Shown here: in pieces, positions 12,342-27,900 of the stretch
How the letters are laid out: each line of letters begins with the position of its first letter
Numbering within the stretch: the first letter of the stretch is position 1
DNA from: Isoetes taiwanensis
Lineage: Eukaryota; Streptophyta; Lycopodiopsida; Isoetales; Isoetaceae
DNA: 64,000 nt
Direction of reading: 5' to 3'
Assembly (NCBI GenBank): GCA_021234155.1
Contig: JAJEKV010000177.1
Span: 370,001 to 434,000, forward strand
Made by a program: the position numbers and the translations under genes
The notes under the pieces: generated by a model
Seen by the model: the letters and a program-made list of their open reading frames with translations, nothing else
Database searches by the model: none
Told to the model about the DNA's origin: nothing

Positions 12342-15300
12342 ATGAGTGATTCTTCCGTTGTATCTTCTTCCTTGTATCCGCTTATTCCATTTGAAGAGGC
12401 CATTTCTGATGCAGCGCATGGGAATGTTTGCTTGGAAGACCAGAACTCTAACTCTTCCATGGAAATGCTGTTAAAGGAATCGAAGGTGAGTTCTACTTCC
12501 TATCTTCTAAGATTTAGAGTTGATAAAGTTTTGGCTGAAACGCCCTTGGAAGCCCTATGTTTTTTCACGAAGGGATTCTAGTTGGCATGCCTATCTAAGC
12601 CTGCTATGCTTAAAGTGTTTAAAACATAGTTAGATGTACAGATCAGGCAGTGATAGAACAGATTCCACTTTAAGATGCTCTGGTCTTGTGATTTGCAGGT
12701 AGTTGTACTATTAAATACATGGGTTCTCATTTCGAACCTGAAAGTTGCCTATAATCTAATAAGGCGGCCAGATGGGACATTCAATCGCTACTTAGCAGAG
12801 TATTTAGACAGGAAGGTAAAGGCCTCTATCACACCTAAGGATGGGATGGGCCGCAAAGGATTGGTGCATATTGACATACCTACAACATTCCATCTCATTG
12901 AGGTAAGATCTTTATCCCATCTCTTCACTTTCCTAAATGTCATTGCAATAATTCTCCTTTTCTATTTGCAAAGAAACATATAACAGATCGTATGTTTTAC
13001 AATCGTGTGTGTATTCTATGAGTTGTATGCTGTAGATATTTGCTTTTCATTCCTTGCAGTCATGTACAAGATCGTTTGTACATAGTCTGCTTATTTTCAA
13101 CGTGTTTTAATGTTTGTTATTTGTTGTCATAATGCCTTTTACAAGTTTGAGTGCTTACAATTCTTGATGTGTGGATGTAGTTGTCCTTGATGGTTGAAAT
13201 TCTAGAAGCTTTGTAGGTAGCAGTATGGTTGCTTGAGGTTTTGGTTTTTTGTGGATAGGCTCATTGCCACCATCTGAGCATAATATATCTGACCTACATT
13301 ATGGAGCAGAGGGTGTATATCAGGGCGTCAGTAAATGGTATATATCATGACGTAGAGAATGATGTTTTATTAGATTGCTCTCCTTCTATGCTGTATTTAG
13401 TGCTTTTTTCATCCTCCAGTGTATCCTGCATCTGGTTTTGCAGTTACACTTTGTGAAGACCTTTTCCTTCAATGTTAGCATTCAGCTCTTGACACATGCA
13501 ACATGTTCTTATGTACAGCTCGAATAGTCCTGCCATTAACATGGGCAAAACATAGCCAGTTGTGTTAGACATTCACATTGGCTTGCAAGTTTATGACTTG
13601 GAGACAATTGTTGTTTGTCACATCTACCAATGTCCTCTCCTTCAGAAGCAGTACTGTTCTTTTTCGAGACAAAAAGAACTCAAATAAGCAAATGAACTTG
13701 GGCACGGTTGAACAACTATGAGATGCGGAAGACAGGCAAGGAGCCTGTTCTTGGCTTGGCACAACAATATGATAATAGAGTCAGGGTTATAAGTAATGGA
13801 AAATGGACCAGTAAGATACATAGTTTGATGTATATAAGTGGTCCTGCCAGTGAAGGTTGGCATAGACATAGAGCCATAGTGCATATTTGTAAGAAGTCAG
13901 TGAGAAAAACATGCCTGCCTTTATAGCAGTGTTTTTCACCACCTTCCCTTTACAGAATAACTTATTTGTTGATAGGTTAACATGATACTTTAATGTGAAC
14001 TATATGTCTAATACAACACATCAATCTCCATGAATACATTTCCTACTAAGAAAACCCTTTATTTTGCTAGCAACTTTATATATAATGTCCTAAAATGCTA
14101 AACTTAATGCTTTTATTTAACTTCAATAACGTAGTCATGGGCATATACTTTCGAGTGTTATATTCAAACCTTAGTTAAAATCAATAACCTTAGTTAAATT
14201 CAAAACACATGGCAATTTTGATGGACACACATCATGCTCGCCATTGTTTTGCAAATATATATTGCTCTGAAAAATTTGTTGAGATCATTTACAACTACAC
14301 ATCAAGGTTACCTAAATTATCTATTGAGGTCATGTACAACTACACATCAAAAAATACCAAAATTAACTGCTAACAATTCAAGACGAAAAATGTACAAACA
14401 CATTATGACTCCAAGAAACACTTTCCCATGTCATTTACAAGTTTCTAGCCTACCCCCAACAATGTTGGGCAACTTCACTAGTACATATATGAATAAATAA
14501 AAATATAGATGACTAATAACATTTTAGTCCCAAGTTGCACCCGTCGATCTATCTCACCATACACACAGCACACGTTCACATAGTCTTCATTTCACCCACA
14601 CCACTACTTCAAAAAACCCTTCGAATGCCGCAAAACCGTCTTGTATTATATATTATGATATGATATAATATTTGTATAGTTTGACAACATCCTTATTATT
14701 GGCACGCTTTTTCCCTCGAAAACCCTTCAGTGCAGAAGTTTTTTAATCCGGACAGTAATATACATGCGACGCTCTTTCATTAGGTCCCATAAGCTGATTG
14801 GTCTTCGTGGACGATAAAAACTACTCTATTCTTTTCTATTCTATTCCAGCCAAGGCACATTTAAATTGAGGCATGTTGCGAGGTCTCTACCAACTTCCCT
14901 TATTCTCCTTGGGCAAAACTTTTGTGTTACATGCTCATTTGAAGGTTGGGATAGAGTCCCACCTTAGGAAGGCTGGATCCTAGGACATCACCAGGGGCAA
15001 CACTTTCAGTGCTGCCATCTAGGTATCACTTGCCACAGGGGATTTTTGGGCATCCTAGGCCTTTGGAAAGAAATACTAGTCTAGACTAGCCTCTAGATTA
15101 CTTGACCTAGATTATCCTACCACTAGATAGAAGATAGAATCCTCCACAACTAATGGACAAATGAACACATTCTAGACAAAAAATCTACCACATTGGGGAT
15201 TATCACTAGTAGAACATGCAATTAACTTGAGGGTCGTTGTGAGGTATCTACCGACTTTCCTCGCTTCAGTTGAGCAAAACTTTTGTGGCACATGCTTATA

Positions 15301-18300
15301 TTTGTCCAACAAACTCACAGTCAAATTGGCCTAAGTGGTTCCTGCGAATATTGCATAGTGAGATGTCGGTAATCACACTTCTTTGAAAGACTAACTATAT
15401 AACTTGGTCTCTAGGATGATTTTGATGTTTGGGATGACATGGCGAAGTCAAATAGTCATTCCATAGCCTGGACTGTAGAACAACTGGGTTTATACTTGGT
15501 AGTCCGCAGGACGGTTCACCATCTGTTAAGTTCTCATGGACTAATCTTGGATTTTTTTGGACTCGCTCATAGCATGAATGGAAGATTCAACAGTCGGATA
15601 GGGGAATCGAGCTCCGAGTGGAAAGACATTAGCGCATGGCTCCCGGAGAAGAGCAGCCGAGAAAGGCTGCCTCAAATTTTTTTTGGGTCCCTCTCCTAGG
15701 GTCCGGCCCCTCCCTTCTGATGAGGCCGCAAGCCAAAGTCCTAACCCCATTCAACATGGGGAAGGGTGCCAGGTTGCCTTTCCAACAACAAGGTGCCCAC
15801 ATGGGGGTAGATGTTCTGGCACCCTTGCCTACCTCATACTCGACAAGAATTTGGCTATGTGTCATCACGCAGGGGAAGGGGCATCAATGCCATTAAAACC
15901 CCTCGGAAGCGTCTTTCCTCAAAATGTTTCTCTGCAAGGATCTGGCTATGGGAGGTCGACTTCCCCACCTCGGAACTGCGAATTGGCGCTGCCACTAGAT
16001 CCATAACGTCGACATTACCCTGGGGACTAAGTTTCTTGGGCAGAAGGCCAACCCTTAGCCAAGAAGCGCCAAAAGAGCTCAAGTCCAACACACTCATAGT
16101 CAAATTGGCCTAGGTGGTGCCTGCGAAATACTGTTTGGTGAGGCATCTGTGTTGTTTTCTTCGCAAAACTGACCATGTAACTTGGTCTCTAGGGCGGCAT
16201 TCCAAATGACATGACAAGAAGAATCGCCATCTTGGAGTTCCCATCTCTCCCAACGACAAAACAATTGGATTTCTACCCAGTACCCTGCAGGACATCTTTG
16301 TGGTTTGATACGTTCTCCCAGACTGATATTGAATTTTGTTTGGGACCTGCTTGTAGCACGATCTCCCCCGAAAATGTTCTTGGTCTACAAAGGCGCAATG
16401 CTTAATTGACACTGCCGTTTGCAAAATACTTGTGTGGCAAATCTCGCGTATGGAATCGTGATTGGTCTTAGGTCATGTCAAATAGACTGAACGACCTCAA
16501 TTACCTACGACTATTAGAATTTAGGCCTAACCATGATAATATGAAGTGCCATCAAAGTTGTATGATGTGTCCTGTTACGCACTAGCACCTCTAGTGATAA
16601 CCAACACACCAAAAGGGCGGACCCTTCAAGGAAATCGTTATCCAATGGCCCCCTTTTCAGGCTTTATCCCATACCCCACAGACTATATCATGTCCTCAAG
16701 ACTCAAGGACCTTGGATGGAAATACTATACGATGGCTAGGTTTTGTGATACAAATAAACGGGCGATATGGCCTAAATTTTTTCAAACACTAGATCCTGCC
16801 CTAGACCGGCCAAAAAGCACTGCGCCACTAGGTGTTAGCTACACAAAGGGTGAGTCCTTCATAGCTCCGCTTTTTATCTATACGTTGAATTCTTTGTATG
16901 CTGAGCTTACCTTCAAGATATATTTTGGAAATTCATATGAAGTTCTTAAAATTGCTCAATAATCTGTATGTTAGAACATGGTTTCAGGCAGATGGAACTC
17001 AGTCGGAGCTGCATATATCCTAGAAGAGTAAATGATCGATTTCAGTTCAGTGTTAAAGAATGTTAAGAACAAACAGTACGTTTTAGCAAGCATCATGTCA
17101 TTGTCTGCCGAAGTCAGAAGAATAGAAAGATAGCCACATTACAGCCGAGGTAGTTCGTTTGCAGTAAATTCTATTTTGTGACATGATGGCCGTAAACAAT
17201 GCTTAGACTCTTGATAACTTCATTACTGAGGTTAAGTTTGTTGAACAAATCTGAGAGATGAAAACACGTTATACAATTGCCAAGTTCTACTTCTAGTATT
17301 TTTGCGAAGATTGAACTGCCAGGAGGCAATGATACCTTATTAATTAAGGACCTGATGTTACGTCATTAACTTCACCATTCATCTGGTTACAACTGTATTG
17401 CTGCATCACACGCATTGGCAAGGGGAGCATGTTCCGGCTAATGAAAAATCAAATATTTTTTATGCTTGGGGGGGATATCATAACAGGCCAATTGAAAAAA
17501 AAAGGAAAGCCTGATCAATTATTTACAGCCTTATCTCACATAAATAAATCTAGCAATTTGTGTGTTAAATAAGCATTTAATGTAGTTCCAGACATGGTTA
17601 TGCACATAGCTCGATAGATGCCCGCATCTAAACATTAGATGTGTTAGATCCGCATCTGCACATCTGTACCGCATCTAACATAAGATGCTTACACACCTTA
17701 AAAAAAAAAATTAGCCCTTTTTTTTCCTTTAGGTTTTGCACTGCTAGACATTGCCACACAGCTCCAAAACGATTTTTGGCACTCCAAATGGGGAATTGGA
17801 TTCTCTCTGCTACTCGAATCCAGACCCTTGCAGCCCGATTTAACCATATCAGAGCCCATTCAGCCAAAACAGAGCTTTTTTATGACAAACATGTAGTTTT
17901 CAAGGAATGCCTTGCTTCAACAGCTAATGACGGAACTTGCTCTTCAATTCCTTTTCAATCTCACCTAAAACTCATTCAAAAGAGCAACAACTTGCATTTA
18001 ACGATCAATCGAACTTAGAATGGGCATTCAAGCAGCAGTACAGACAGGTAACAATAGGTATAATAGTAAAGTAATAATAGGTATAATGATCAAGGCAAGG
18101 CTACTGTAGATTTAGAAGAAATTTTAATTTTACAAACGCATCTTATGCGCATCTAAAAGTATAGATGTTTCGATGCTTACGATGCTTTAGATCTACGCAT
18201 CTAACGCATCTATCTTTAGATGCTTTTCGAGCACTGGTTATGCATCTACCTGCATTTTAAATCGGGCTGCTTCATCTCTATACATCTCCATCCATGCTTT

Positions 18301-21300
18301 ATATAGACTATCCTTAACAATTTTGTGCTTAAAATTCTATGTATGAGATATCTATTATTTTGAAAATTTTCAGTTCTGACTGCTCCATTCTCTAACAGAT
18401 TTACATGCCATATCGTTGTTTTTGATTCCCACATGGCTGGTATACTGTGACAGATTATAACTACTAATGCATTGCTAGTCGTATTTTTGAGTTATTTTCT
18501 ACCATAAGAATTTAACCTCATCCAAAAGATTTGGGTTTGAAATCTTGATTAGAACATTGACTTCGAGCGTCCATCCATTGAGTTGTTTGTCAAATCCAAG
18601 TTTAGGCATTTATTGGAAAGTCTCTATGAACATCTGAGAGGAATTTGGTAAGGAGTGTTGCGGGTGCGACATGAACTCCGATAGTTAATCATTTGAGGTG
18701 CGGCCAATAACTTATTACAATGCATGTATCAAACAATATACTTCTCAATTTTAAGAACACAGGTCAATAATACATGTTTGAAGAGCTGAGATCGCACAAA
18801 CCAATCAACAAAAGGACATATGAACTTCAGCTTTATGAAGTCAAACAAGATCTGTTCTGCTCCTTTTCACGGTCACTGTATGCTATACAAGATTAGAGTT
18901 GTTGCTGACAGATGGTGGTTCTGAACTTTGTCAGATATGTTTTTAAATGGTGTGGGTTGCGACTAGTAGTAAAGGATAGGGCAACACTGCTTCTAGATGG
19001 TTGGCTGTTCCTCAAATGTGATAGAAACCTACCTTGGAAATCTGATGAGAACTGATCTATGTTTGTCACCATTGCTGGCTTTAGCTCAATTTTTGTAGTC
19101 CTGTAGTTGCACACACTTTAGTGTGATAGCCTGCAGTTATTGTAATTCTGGATGCATTTTTGGGAATAGAAAATAACAACTTCGTACTTTTTTCTTGCAA
19201 AGGTGATCATGATGTCTAAAAGGATGAAAGAAGAACTTGAGGAAGCTCATAAAGTAATAGCAAGTCTCAATTATGCCGAACATATTCAATCATCTGCACA
19301 GAGGTTATATATCTATTCTTCCAACTTTATTGCATTACAATATTGAAATTAATTAATGGACGTACTACACACTAACATCCTTTAGAATTTAAATCTAATA
19401 TTGACCCATGATAATTTTAGATCACTTCATTGTGAACCTTTTCTGTGGGGTATAGACAAATTAAAGATGCTGCAATCAAGTGACAAAGTTCCCATCTATA
19501 GATTTGCTTGTTGGCATGTATTTTTTATCTCCAAACCTGCCAACCATATCACTCTCTTATTGGCTGAAGGTTTTATAATAAGCCAAATACAAAAGTCTTC
19601 ACATCATGCCGCCTATAGCATTGAATCAAGTGACTAACCACCAGACAACTTTGGATGATGGGGAAAACAAATCCTAGGAGTTCTGTATTTGTTGCATCTG
19701 AACAAGTTTCCTCAGGTAGCTATATGTTTGATTCCTGCCAGATTATATGCCCCCCTGAACAACTCTCTGCTATGGTAAATGAAGCTTAGGGGAGATATCA
19801 ATAGAAATGCTTCACTGTAAATACCCTGTGTAACTAGTAAAAGTAGACCTATATAGTCCTGAGATGTTTAGTATAGTTCTAATTAAACTTGTTATAATAT
19901 ATGCAGGTGGCTAGTTAAAAGCTGGCCTCAGTTTTTGGAAGGAAATACAAGTGAGTTGAAGGAAATTATGGATGACGAGTATGCTCTACACCTTTCTCTT
20001 GTGCATGCATGTTTATGCTCTGCACACGTTTTGTAAAAGATGTCTTCTTACCCTGGTTCGCCTTGCCATTGTCATTTCTTTAACTCACATCTATTAGTGG
20101 CGGCATAAAGTGAGGTTTCATTTTGGAAGCCTTACTTTGATTTGCCCACCCTCCTACAGGGTTAATATTTCCAGAAACCATGCCAACTACAGGGTATGTA
20201 GGCTAGTGAACTTTCAGTAACATCCTAGTAACAAGGTACAGAAAGTTTGAAGACTAAAGTGATTTAGATAATTTTTATAGCAGCTGGAACTATGAGATGT
20301 TATATGTTGTTCCTGTTCTTTTGGAACACTGCTTATAATTTTTTCTTATCTTTTATGGATGAATTGAAATGTTCTATTAGGTCTATAAAGTAGAAGGCGG
20401 GAGGGAAACTCTTATGAAAGGCCCAAGGAGAGGCTTATATCTAGGAAGTAGGGAAAACAAGACATTTATAATGCGCATGCGCAACATTTTACAGTATTAT
20501 GCTCCTACCTGGTCGATGGGGTCAAATCACGAGGGCTAAGCGAACATTTGCAGTTTGCAGATTGAGTGTGGTCGATGGCGTCAAATTCCCATGGCTCAGA
20601 GAATTGTGAAGTTTGCAGATCACAGAAGTGGAAGATGAACACCATATTCTTATCACTTGTCCAGAATATGTGGCAATGAGAGATTGCCATGGATTAAAAG
20701 AATTTGCCATGTATCAGTGTTCCAGTTACCCTCATAGTTACTTGCACCTTTCCTTGGGAAGATGTTGTAAGTTCACGAGGTGTCCTTACAGAGGTAGACT
20801 GATCTATAGCTCATTTTTGAAGCACCTTATTTTGTTATTGTTTTTCATCTCCTAGGCCGCATGGTCTCTATGAGATTCTGAATACATTCAATTACTGTAT
20901 TCTATGGTGCACAATGATTGGCATGACAATTAGAATCGCTAATTCTAATGTCATGGCTATTAATAAAAGTCTGGACTTTTCATATCCTCTAACTCTTAGA
21001 ATGTATTTGTAACATTTAGTTATACTCATGCTTTTTAAATCCTGTAAATTATTTGGGGAATTAGGCTCTAGTTTTGTCTGGAAGTATTATGAAATATATA
21101 AAGTTCATACCATGGGAATCAAGTTATTGATGCTAAAAGAGAATAATGGATAAATGATAATGATGTACGTAGTTGGTCTATTGGTGGTCTCACCCTACCA
21201 TGTGACATCTTGGTTTTTCAAGATTTTACTTGAAGTATTATGAAATATATAAAGTTCATACCATGGGAATCAAGTTATTGATGCTAAAAGAGAATAATGG

Positions 21301-21929
21301 ATAAATGATAATGATGTACGTAGTTGGTCTATTGGTGGTCTCACCCTACCATGTGACATCTTGGTTTTTCAAGATTTTACTTCAGTTTGGAGATGTTGGA
21401 GCAGGTGCATTTTGTTGTCCCTCGTGTTGTTGGGAACGAATGGGAATGACTTGAGTTTGTGCGGTATTTATTTTTGCCGAAAATCTGTCTCAGCAGACCA
21501 AAGATCTTCAGAGAAACGTGAATTAATGTGACATATTCATGTTAGATTTACAATAGCCAAGCAAATTGGGATTTTTGTTTGTAAAGCTTTTGTATTTTAC
21601 TTTCTTTTTTACAATCTAAGTATATAATAAATAACCTTTTGGTTGTGCTGTGGCAGTTGTATACCTGAAAGCTTTCAACGGGACGCTAGTAAATCTGTGA
21701 GTTTGTAATTCTATGGTTTATTGGAGCATGCAAAATTTCATTTCTACCTTCCCTGCCAAAGTTTTTTGCATGTGGGGAACAAGACCAGCTGACCAACGTG
21801 ACTCAAAACAATACTAGTTAACCAAGTGGATCTGTAACAATATCAAGCCCAAAAAAAGGCTTCACTAAACAAAGTTGATAAAAGAATGAATGAAAATTGT
21901 ATTCACTATCTCCGAGGCAAAAGAAAGAA

Positions 21930-21974
<45 letters not shown>

Positions 21975-24900
21975 TTATTAACGTCTACGTAAGACCCGAA
22001 GGGTCTATGAGACCATAACATAAACAGAATTCAGGACCTCCAGGAGGAGAACCCTCCTGTTATCTAAAGTATGGAAACAAAAAAATATTAAGTTTAACAA
22101 TTGAAAATCAAAGAAACTGCTCAGATAGGGTTTGATGGAGACAGCCCATTCGTTCCTGTGACTGCTGTAAAGTACTTCATAATACCCCTTCTTGGCTTGC
22201 TTTGCTGCTTGCTGCTTGGCCTCTTCTGGAAAGACTTTTTATGTTTCATGGCTGCTGATCGTTTTATCTTCTTAGACAGTGCCAAAGTTACCCCTTTAGG
22301 GTCAGGATACTTCCTCTTCTGTGGTGAGTCTACTAACATCTTATCATCGTTTGTCTCAGATGAAAAGAAATTAGTTATTTCTGTCTGCTTCAGGCCCATT
22401 GGATTCTTTTGTTTGAGAATATTTCTCCTTTCTAGAGATAGTTCATATACAAAGAAAGATTTATTAACGTCTATGTAAGACCCGAAGGGTTTATGAGACC
22501 ATAACACATACAGAATTCATAATACATAAAGAAGATAACAGAAGTAGAAACTTCCACTGGATTTATCAGGAATCAGATTATTTTAGATGCGCAATATGAG
22601 ATTGGACTAACTTTAATGAAGGGATCTGCAATGCAAACTGTAGATACACTTCTAAGGTCGACAGCATTAAGATGGCCATCTCATAAGCTGGGCTATAATT
22701 AAAAATGTTATTTATCTTCCATTTCTCCAGAGCTGCATCCAAACAGCAATGCATACCAAACAGCAACGTCCATGTGCAACCTGTTCATAGTGGAACGGCA
22801 CGTAGGTCCTCTATGGTAGTGATGATCTAGGGACATACACCATGCTTGAGCCAGCCCTATGTTACTAGGATGCCACCATGGGTGGGTTAGAGTGAGGATA
22901 TGCATCAGGGACTCTCCAGGTTAGACATACTCCACGAACCCCCTTTTTCTCTTGGCATTCCATGCCTGACTAAGTTCTCCAGATCCCCAACAGCCATTAG
23001 ACGTGCCCTATGTCCGAGGACATAGCTAGGACTAGCCACATTAATGCTCAAACTTATGCCAATCCCTTTATGGGAGATATCAAGGCCACAGGTGGGCTTG
23101 ACTTAGGCTGAGTATGGTTCCATGGTCACTAGACTAGGAGCATACTACTTGTGCATTCTATCTTTCGGCCATGGGGTACTAGCTTACAGTTCTATTCCTA
23201 AATGAGATGCATCATAAACAAAATATATCAGAGATCATACCCTACGAAGACCAAAAAGAGATACTGAAGCTGATCCCTCTTAAGTCATATATATTAATCA
23301 TACTTCTCTTAGGTAAGTTTCTATTTTCTCTTTTGCATTCAGTCATAGCTTTCAGTCATTTTTAGTTCTAACCAAATCGCAAAGATATTGGTTGATGAGG
23401 TAAATCATATTCCATTTTCAACCATTTTTTACCTCATCCAGCTGATTGTGTCCCTTGCATGGCCATAACTAGATGTAACAAATAATAGTAATAACAATAA
23501 GAAAAAAATTAATCACATCATTAGAGACACTCAAGTCTATATGGCGAAAAAATGTACAATATCTATCCAAATAAATTAATCAAAGGCTCCACTATCTGCA
23601 AGGGTGCCCATATATGTTGACAAATCTAAAATATCAGTTCTTCCCTTCCGAACTTCGGGTGATCTGCTAAAAAAACTCCACCAACGTATTTCCAGTTATG
23701 CCAAACTTGCATCTTAAATGTTCATATGCAGTGCACTCTAAAAAATATGATACTCGTGCTCGATCTCAGGATCAAAGCGGCTCGGGCAATATCTCTCATG
23801 GCGAGCAGTGCCATTCCACCACCCTGTCTCAATGTGGAGATGGTGAGAAGATGTCCTCAGACGAGAGATCAAAACCCTATTCTTCCTGTTTATGCTGGAA
23901 AGCAAATGAGACTGTTCATTATACTTGATCATGCTATAGGAGAAACAAGTAGATAGTTTAAGATATGGTGTTTGTAGCTTAATCTTCAATTCCCCTACAG
24001 AAAATGCTTTTATATTGCTTGAATATCCTTCCGCTTCTCTTTTGCAAGGCCTGGATTCTAAACTTGGCATCTATAAAGGAGACTGGTTGCACCAAAGTGC
24101 AATATATATCTACCCTCATGCTCCAGTCTGATAGTTGCAGTTTCTGGTATTTGGCTTGCATGGGGAAAAAAGCTTTCCTTCCTTCATTATTCTCATACTT
24201 GCAGGGTTGCATTCATTGTTATTTGACAGCTCCCTCCATGGATTTTTAGATGAAATAGGGGCAAATGCTCAGATTCTGCATAAACGTGAACAATTAGATA
24301 ATCAGATCCATTAATGGAATATTCGGGTTCTGAGTATCTATGGTATCCATTCAAGACTTGCAAATCAAAAGCAACTGCACATAGCAAGAAGGTGCTTACT
24401 TAAATGTGGTTATGGTAGTATCTGGAGAAGATTGTTCCCAAGATAGTTGCAGTATGTGCCAAGCTTTCTCTTCATACAACCATGGAGGCTCTTTACATGG
24501 CCAAGATACTATATGTGCATTGAAATCTCCAACTACTAGAACTGATATGAACCAAAGGAGGATCGTTGTTGTGTCAATAAATATTGGATAATAGAGGTGC
24601 ACACATCCTCAACAGCTATGCTTTTGCATGCCACATATTTCAAAATGCCAGTTCGCATTCTCCAGATAGTCTGTCTGTGAATGTTGCATGTATCTGCTCA
24701 AATCCAGCTTCTAACGCTACCTCTTTGGCCTTATAATCTTGTTGCTTTAGACAGGCCGTAAACCTGACGTTTTGGTAAATTAATCCACCAAAGAGATATT
24801 TCAACAGGCGGAGACTGCCTGCATAGCTCTTTTACTACTTAATCTGTCTCATTGACTCATTGTGGGATTTCAACATACGTTTTTCTTGGATAAAGCAATA

Positions 24901-27900
24901 TCATCATGCCTTTGCCAAAATTTTAGAAAAAATAATTCGGCCCTTCCATTTTAAACAGACTCGCAAGCAATTTTCTTAGCCGATGTATAGACCATGGGCA
25001 TCTTCAACTAAACAGATCATCAATATAAAGGGCAATAATTGGAAGGGGCCTTGTAGTGCAGCTTTGAACCTGCACAGAAGTATTGGAAATTTGGCTCCAA
25101 AAAAGCAACACATCGGTGCTTGTTTCAGAGATATAGGCCCTTTTTGCAAACTAAAGTTTCCTGCCTTTCTATGCAAGATTTTTGTGATTGTTTTAAGTAA
25201 ACTTTAAGGTGGTCATGTCTCCTAGATGGTAAAGGCTAATCTAGGCTAATCCTAGGGCTAAATTCTTTACGGCTTGGCTTTGCAAATTTTGGAGTTCCCA
25301 ATTTCTTTTGTTTGGCCAAACATTTCACATTTTCCTTATTGTACTTACCATTGCTTGGCTGTTTCTTAGGACAATAAAGACCCAGATATTAGCCAGCCAT
25401 TTTTTTCTTACTCTAGATTATGTTTCCAAGTAGAGTAAACTTAAGGTCGTTATGCCTCTTAAATGGTAAAACTAGTTTGTCTAATCCTAGTCCTAGAACT
25501 TTTCAAGGCTTGGCTAAATTTTGGAATTTTCAGTTTCTTGTGTTTGGCTAAACATTTCACATTTTTCTCATCATACTTTCGAACGCTTGGCTAAAATGTT
25601 ACAAGTGTTGGGAAAACTATTTGACTAATTTTTTTACTTTCAAAAATGGTTCCTTCAAGATTTCTCTCTAAAAGGCTAAAAGTTAGCCTTTTTGCTAAAC
25701 TTAGGCACTAAAGTTTACACTGAATTCTTTTATGTAGTCTTCCGCCTTAAGTTTCAGTTTAAGAAAGTGTAATCACACGTTTACGCATTATTTTGCTGGG
25801 CCCCAGCCTTGGTTTGGAGCCGCTTGCCCAGATAGCACTAAGATCTGAAGTAGTACTTTGTCAACGACTTTTATGCGACATGATGTCAAAACTTCCGACG
25901 TCTTTTATGCCCATTAATTTTAAACTTCAAATCCCTCAATTTAGCAACCAAAGTTTTCTGAAACCAGACGTTAGTCAGAATCTAATTAATCACAAAGCAA
26001 GACGATATGGAACATGTATCTTATTCTTCAAGGAAGATCTTCAACAAATTTAACATCTGACGTTCATAACCTAGCATGTACATTTAACAGCTAAAAAGAT
26101 GATTACCAGATAACTCATAAGTTTGGTCGCATGGTTTATTAGATGAGATTAAGAAGCAGTGCAAATAGCTGCTTATGTTGGACAGGATTCCTATTAAAAC
26201 ATAATATGACTTTTGGAAACCTGACTTAGAGCACAGGATGAGGGTCTTTGTTTGAGCTATGTTCTTGTCCATTATCTCATCTAAACTGTTTTATCTATTT
26301 CTCAAGCATGAGCCTTGAACGTGGATAGTAGGAGACAGCTTAGCACAGGAATCTGATAGCCAACCTCAAACTTCTTGAATTTGCTTGGCGGCTTAAAAAG
26401 GGCTTAAGCCTTGGAAATGACAACTTTAGGCTGCTAGCTGCTTTACTTTCATCAGAAAAGGAAGTAAATGATGTTGGTCAAAGGAGCTATTTTAGGGCAA
26501 AAGGGGACGGGAACAATAAGAACTTTGGTGGATGTCACTACAAATATGGATACTTCAGATATGGTTAAATGCACATTTTATAAATCCTGACATGCACTTA
26601 TGGTAATTTTTGGCCACATAGATGTTGGACCTCAGAGAAATTTTTACGTTTCCTTTTTTTTAAAATGAGTGTGCTGTTTGTTCTAGTCAATCCTGCTGGG
26701 AATCGTGAAAAGTTCAAGGGAGGCCTATGTACATGACAGTGCATCCTTGTTGGTACCTGACGTGAAAGCTCAAATGCCAGACTTGGAATGCCTTTCAGAT
26801 GTGCAAGTCATAGAAAGTCTCCCATGCCTATTGAAGTTTATAAACCGGAAGGCACTTCTCTCTCTATATCATGCATTGAAAGGAAAATATCCAAAGTCAA
26901 ACATAAAGAGATATGTGTTAGAACAGAGAATTTGCAGAAGTGCCTTGTCCCTTTTAGAAAAATGTGATGGTGTTCTCTCAGCCGATTTATTAGAAGTTGT
27001 TTATACTGTCAGAGAACCTGCATCAAAAATGCTAGATGATGAACATACTTCTGAAGTTTCAAAGACAATGCCAATGCCAAGCCTAGCATCAGAATTTGAG
27101 GCCATTACGTGGGCTTTTGGACAGCTGGATAGTATGCCCAGGCGGAGCCTTGTTGCCATATTGGATTTGTTATCTGGAAATCCAGTCCTTGAAAGGTTTC
27201 TTGAGTATAACAACCGTGGCAAGGACAAGCAGAGGCTCACAAAGGTAATCAGAGAAAAGGCCAATAATCTGCTAAAAGAATATCACAGTGGATGCTTTCC
27301 GAAGTGCTTGGACAAGGCTTTACATGTGGTTAGCCTAGTTACAAAAGAACTGTATGGCACTGATGGAAATCTGTCAAAATACTTGAGACCAATATCTTCA
27401 GAGACGGAAGAACTTCAGATGCGCCTTAGAATGTCTGTGTCTGCAGTTGAGGAACTTAACTTTAGTGAGCTTCAAGAAGTATATAATATCATATTTGGTG
27501 AAATGGTCCAGAATCCTCAGCAGAATAACATGGTTGAGAAGGTTCAAAATGCTTTGAGAGATGCCCTTTATAGGTGTGATCACAATTCAGTTCCCAAATT
27601 CATAAACAGGGTGCTAGACATCATTAACATGATGGTCCTTCAAACTCACAGCCATTCAAGGAAGCGTAAGTTGCACAGGCAGATGGATGCAGTTGAGTGT
27701 TTAATGACTATAAGCGTTCATATCCAACAAATCTTGAGGAATCAGCTTGAGGCATCAACTAAGCAAAATATCAAACCTCAAAATGACATTGAGGATTCTA
27801 ACGGAGAAGCTGTAGGAATTTCAAACCGCAGTTTGGATGGGACCCTTCCTGCTATGAAAGGGGAGCAGGATTTGGAGGATGTACGTAGTCGATGTCAGAG

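Noticed and set aside
15636-16113. Cluster of overlapping ORFs on both strands
   Set aside because: GC-rich sequence with few stops; no frame shows protein-like motifs, and the flanks are diverged repeats.
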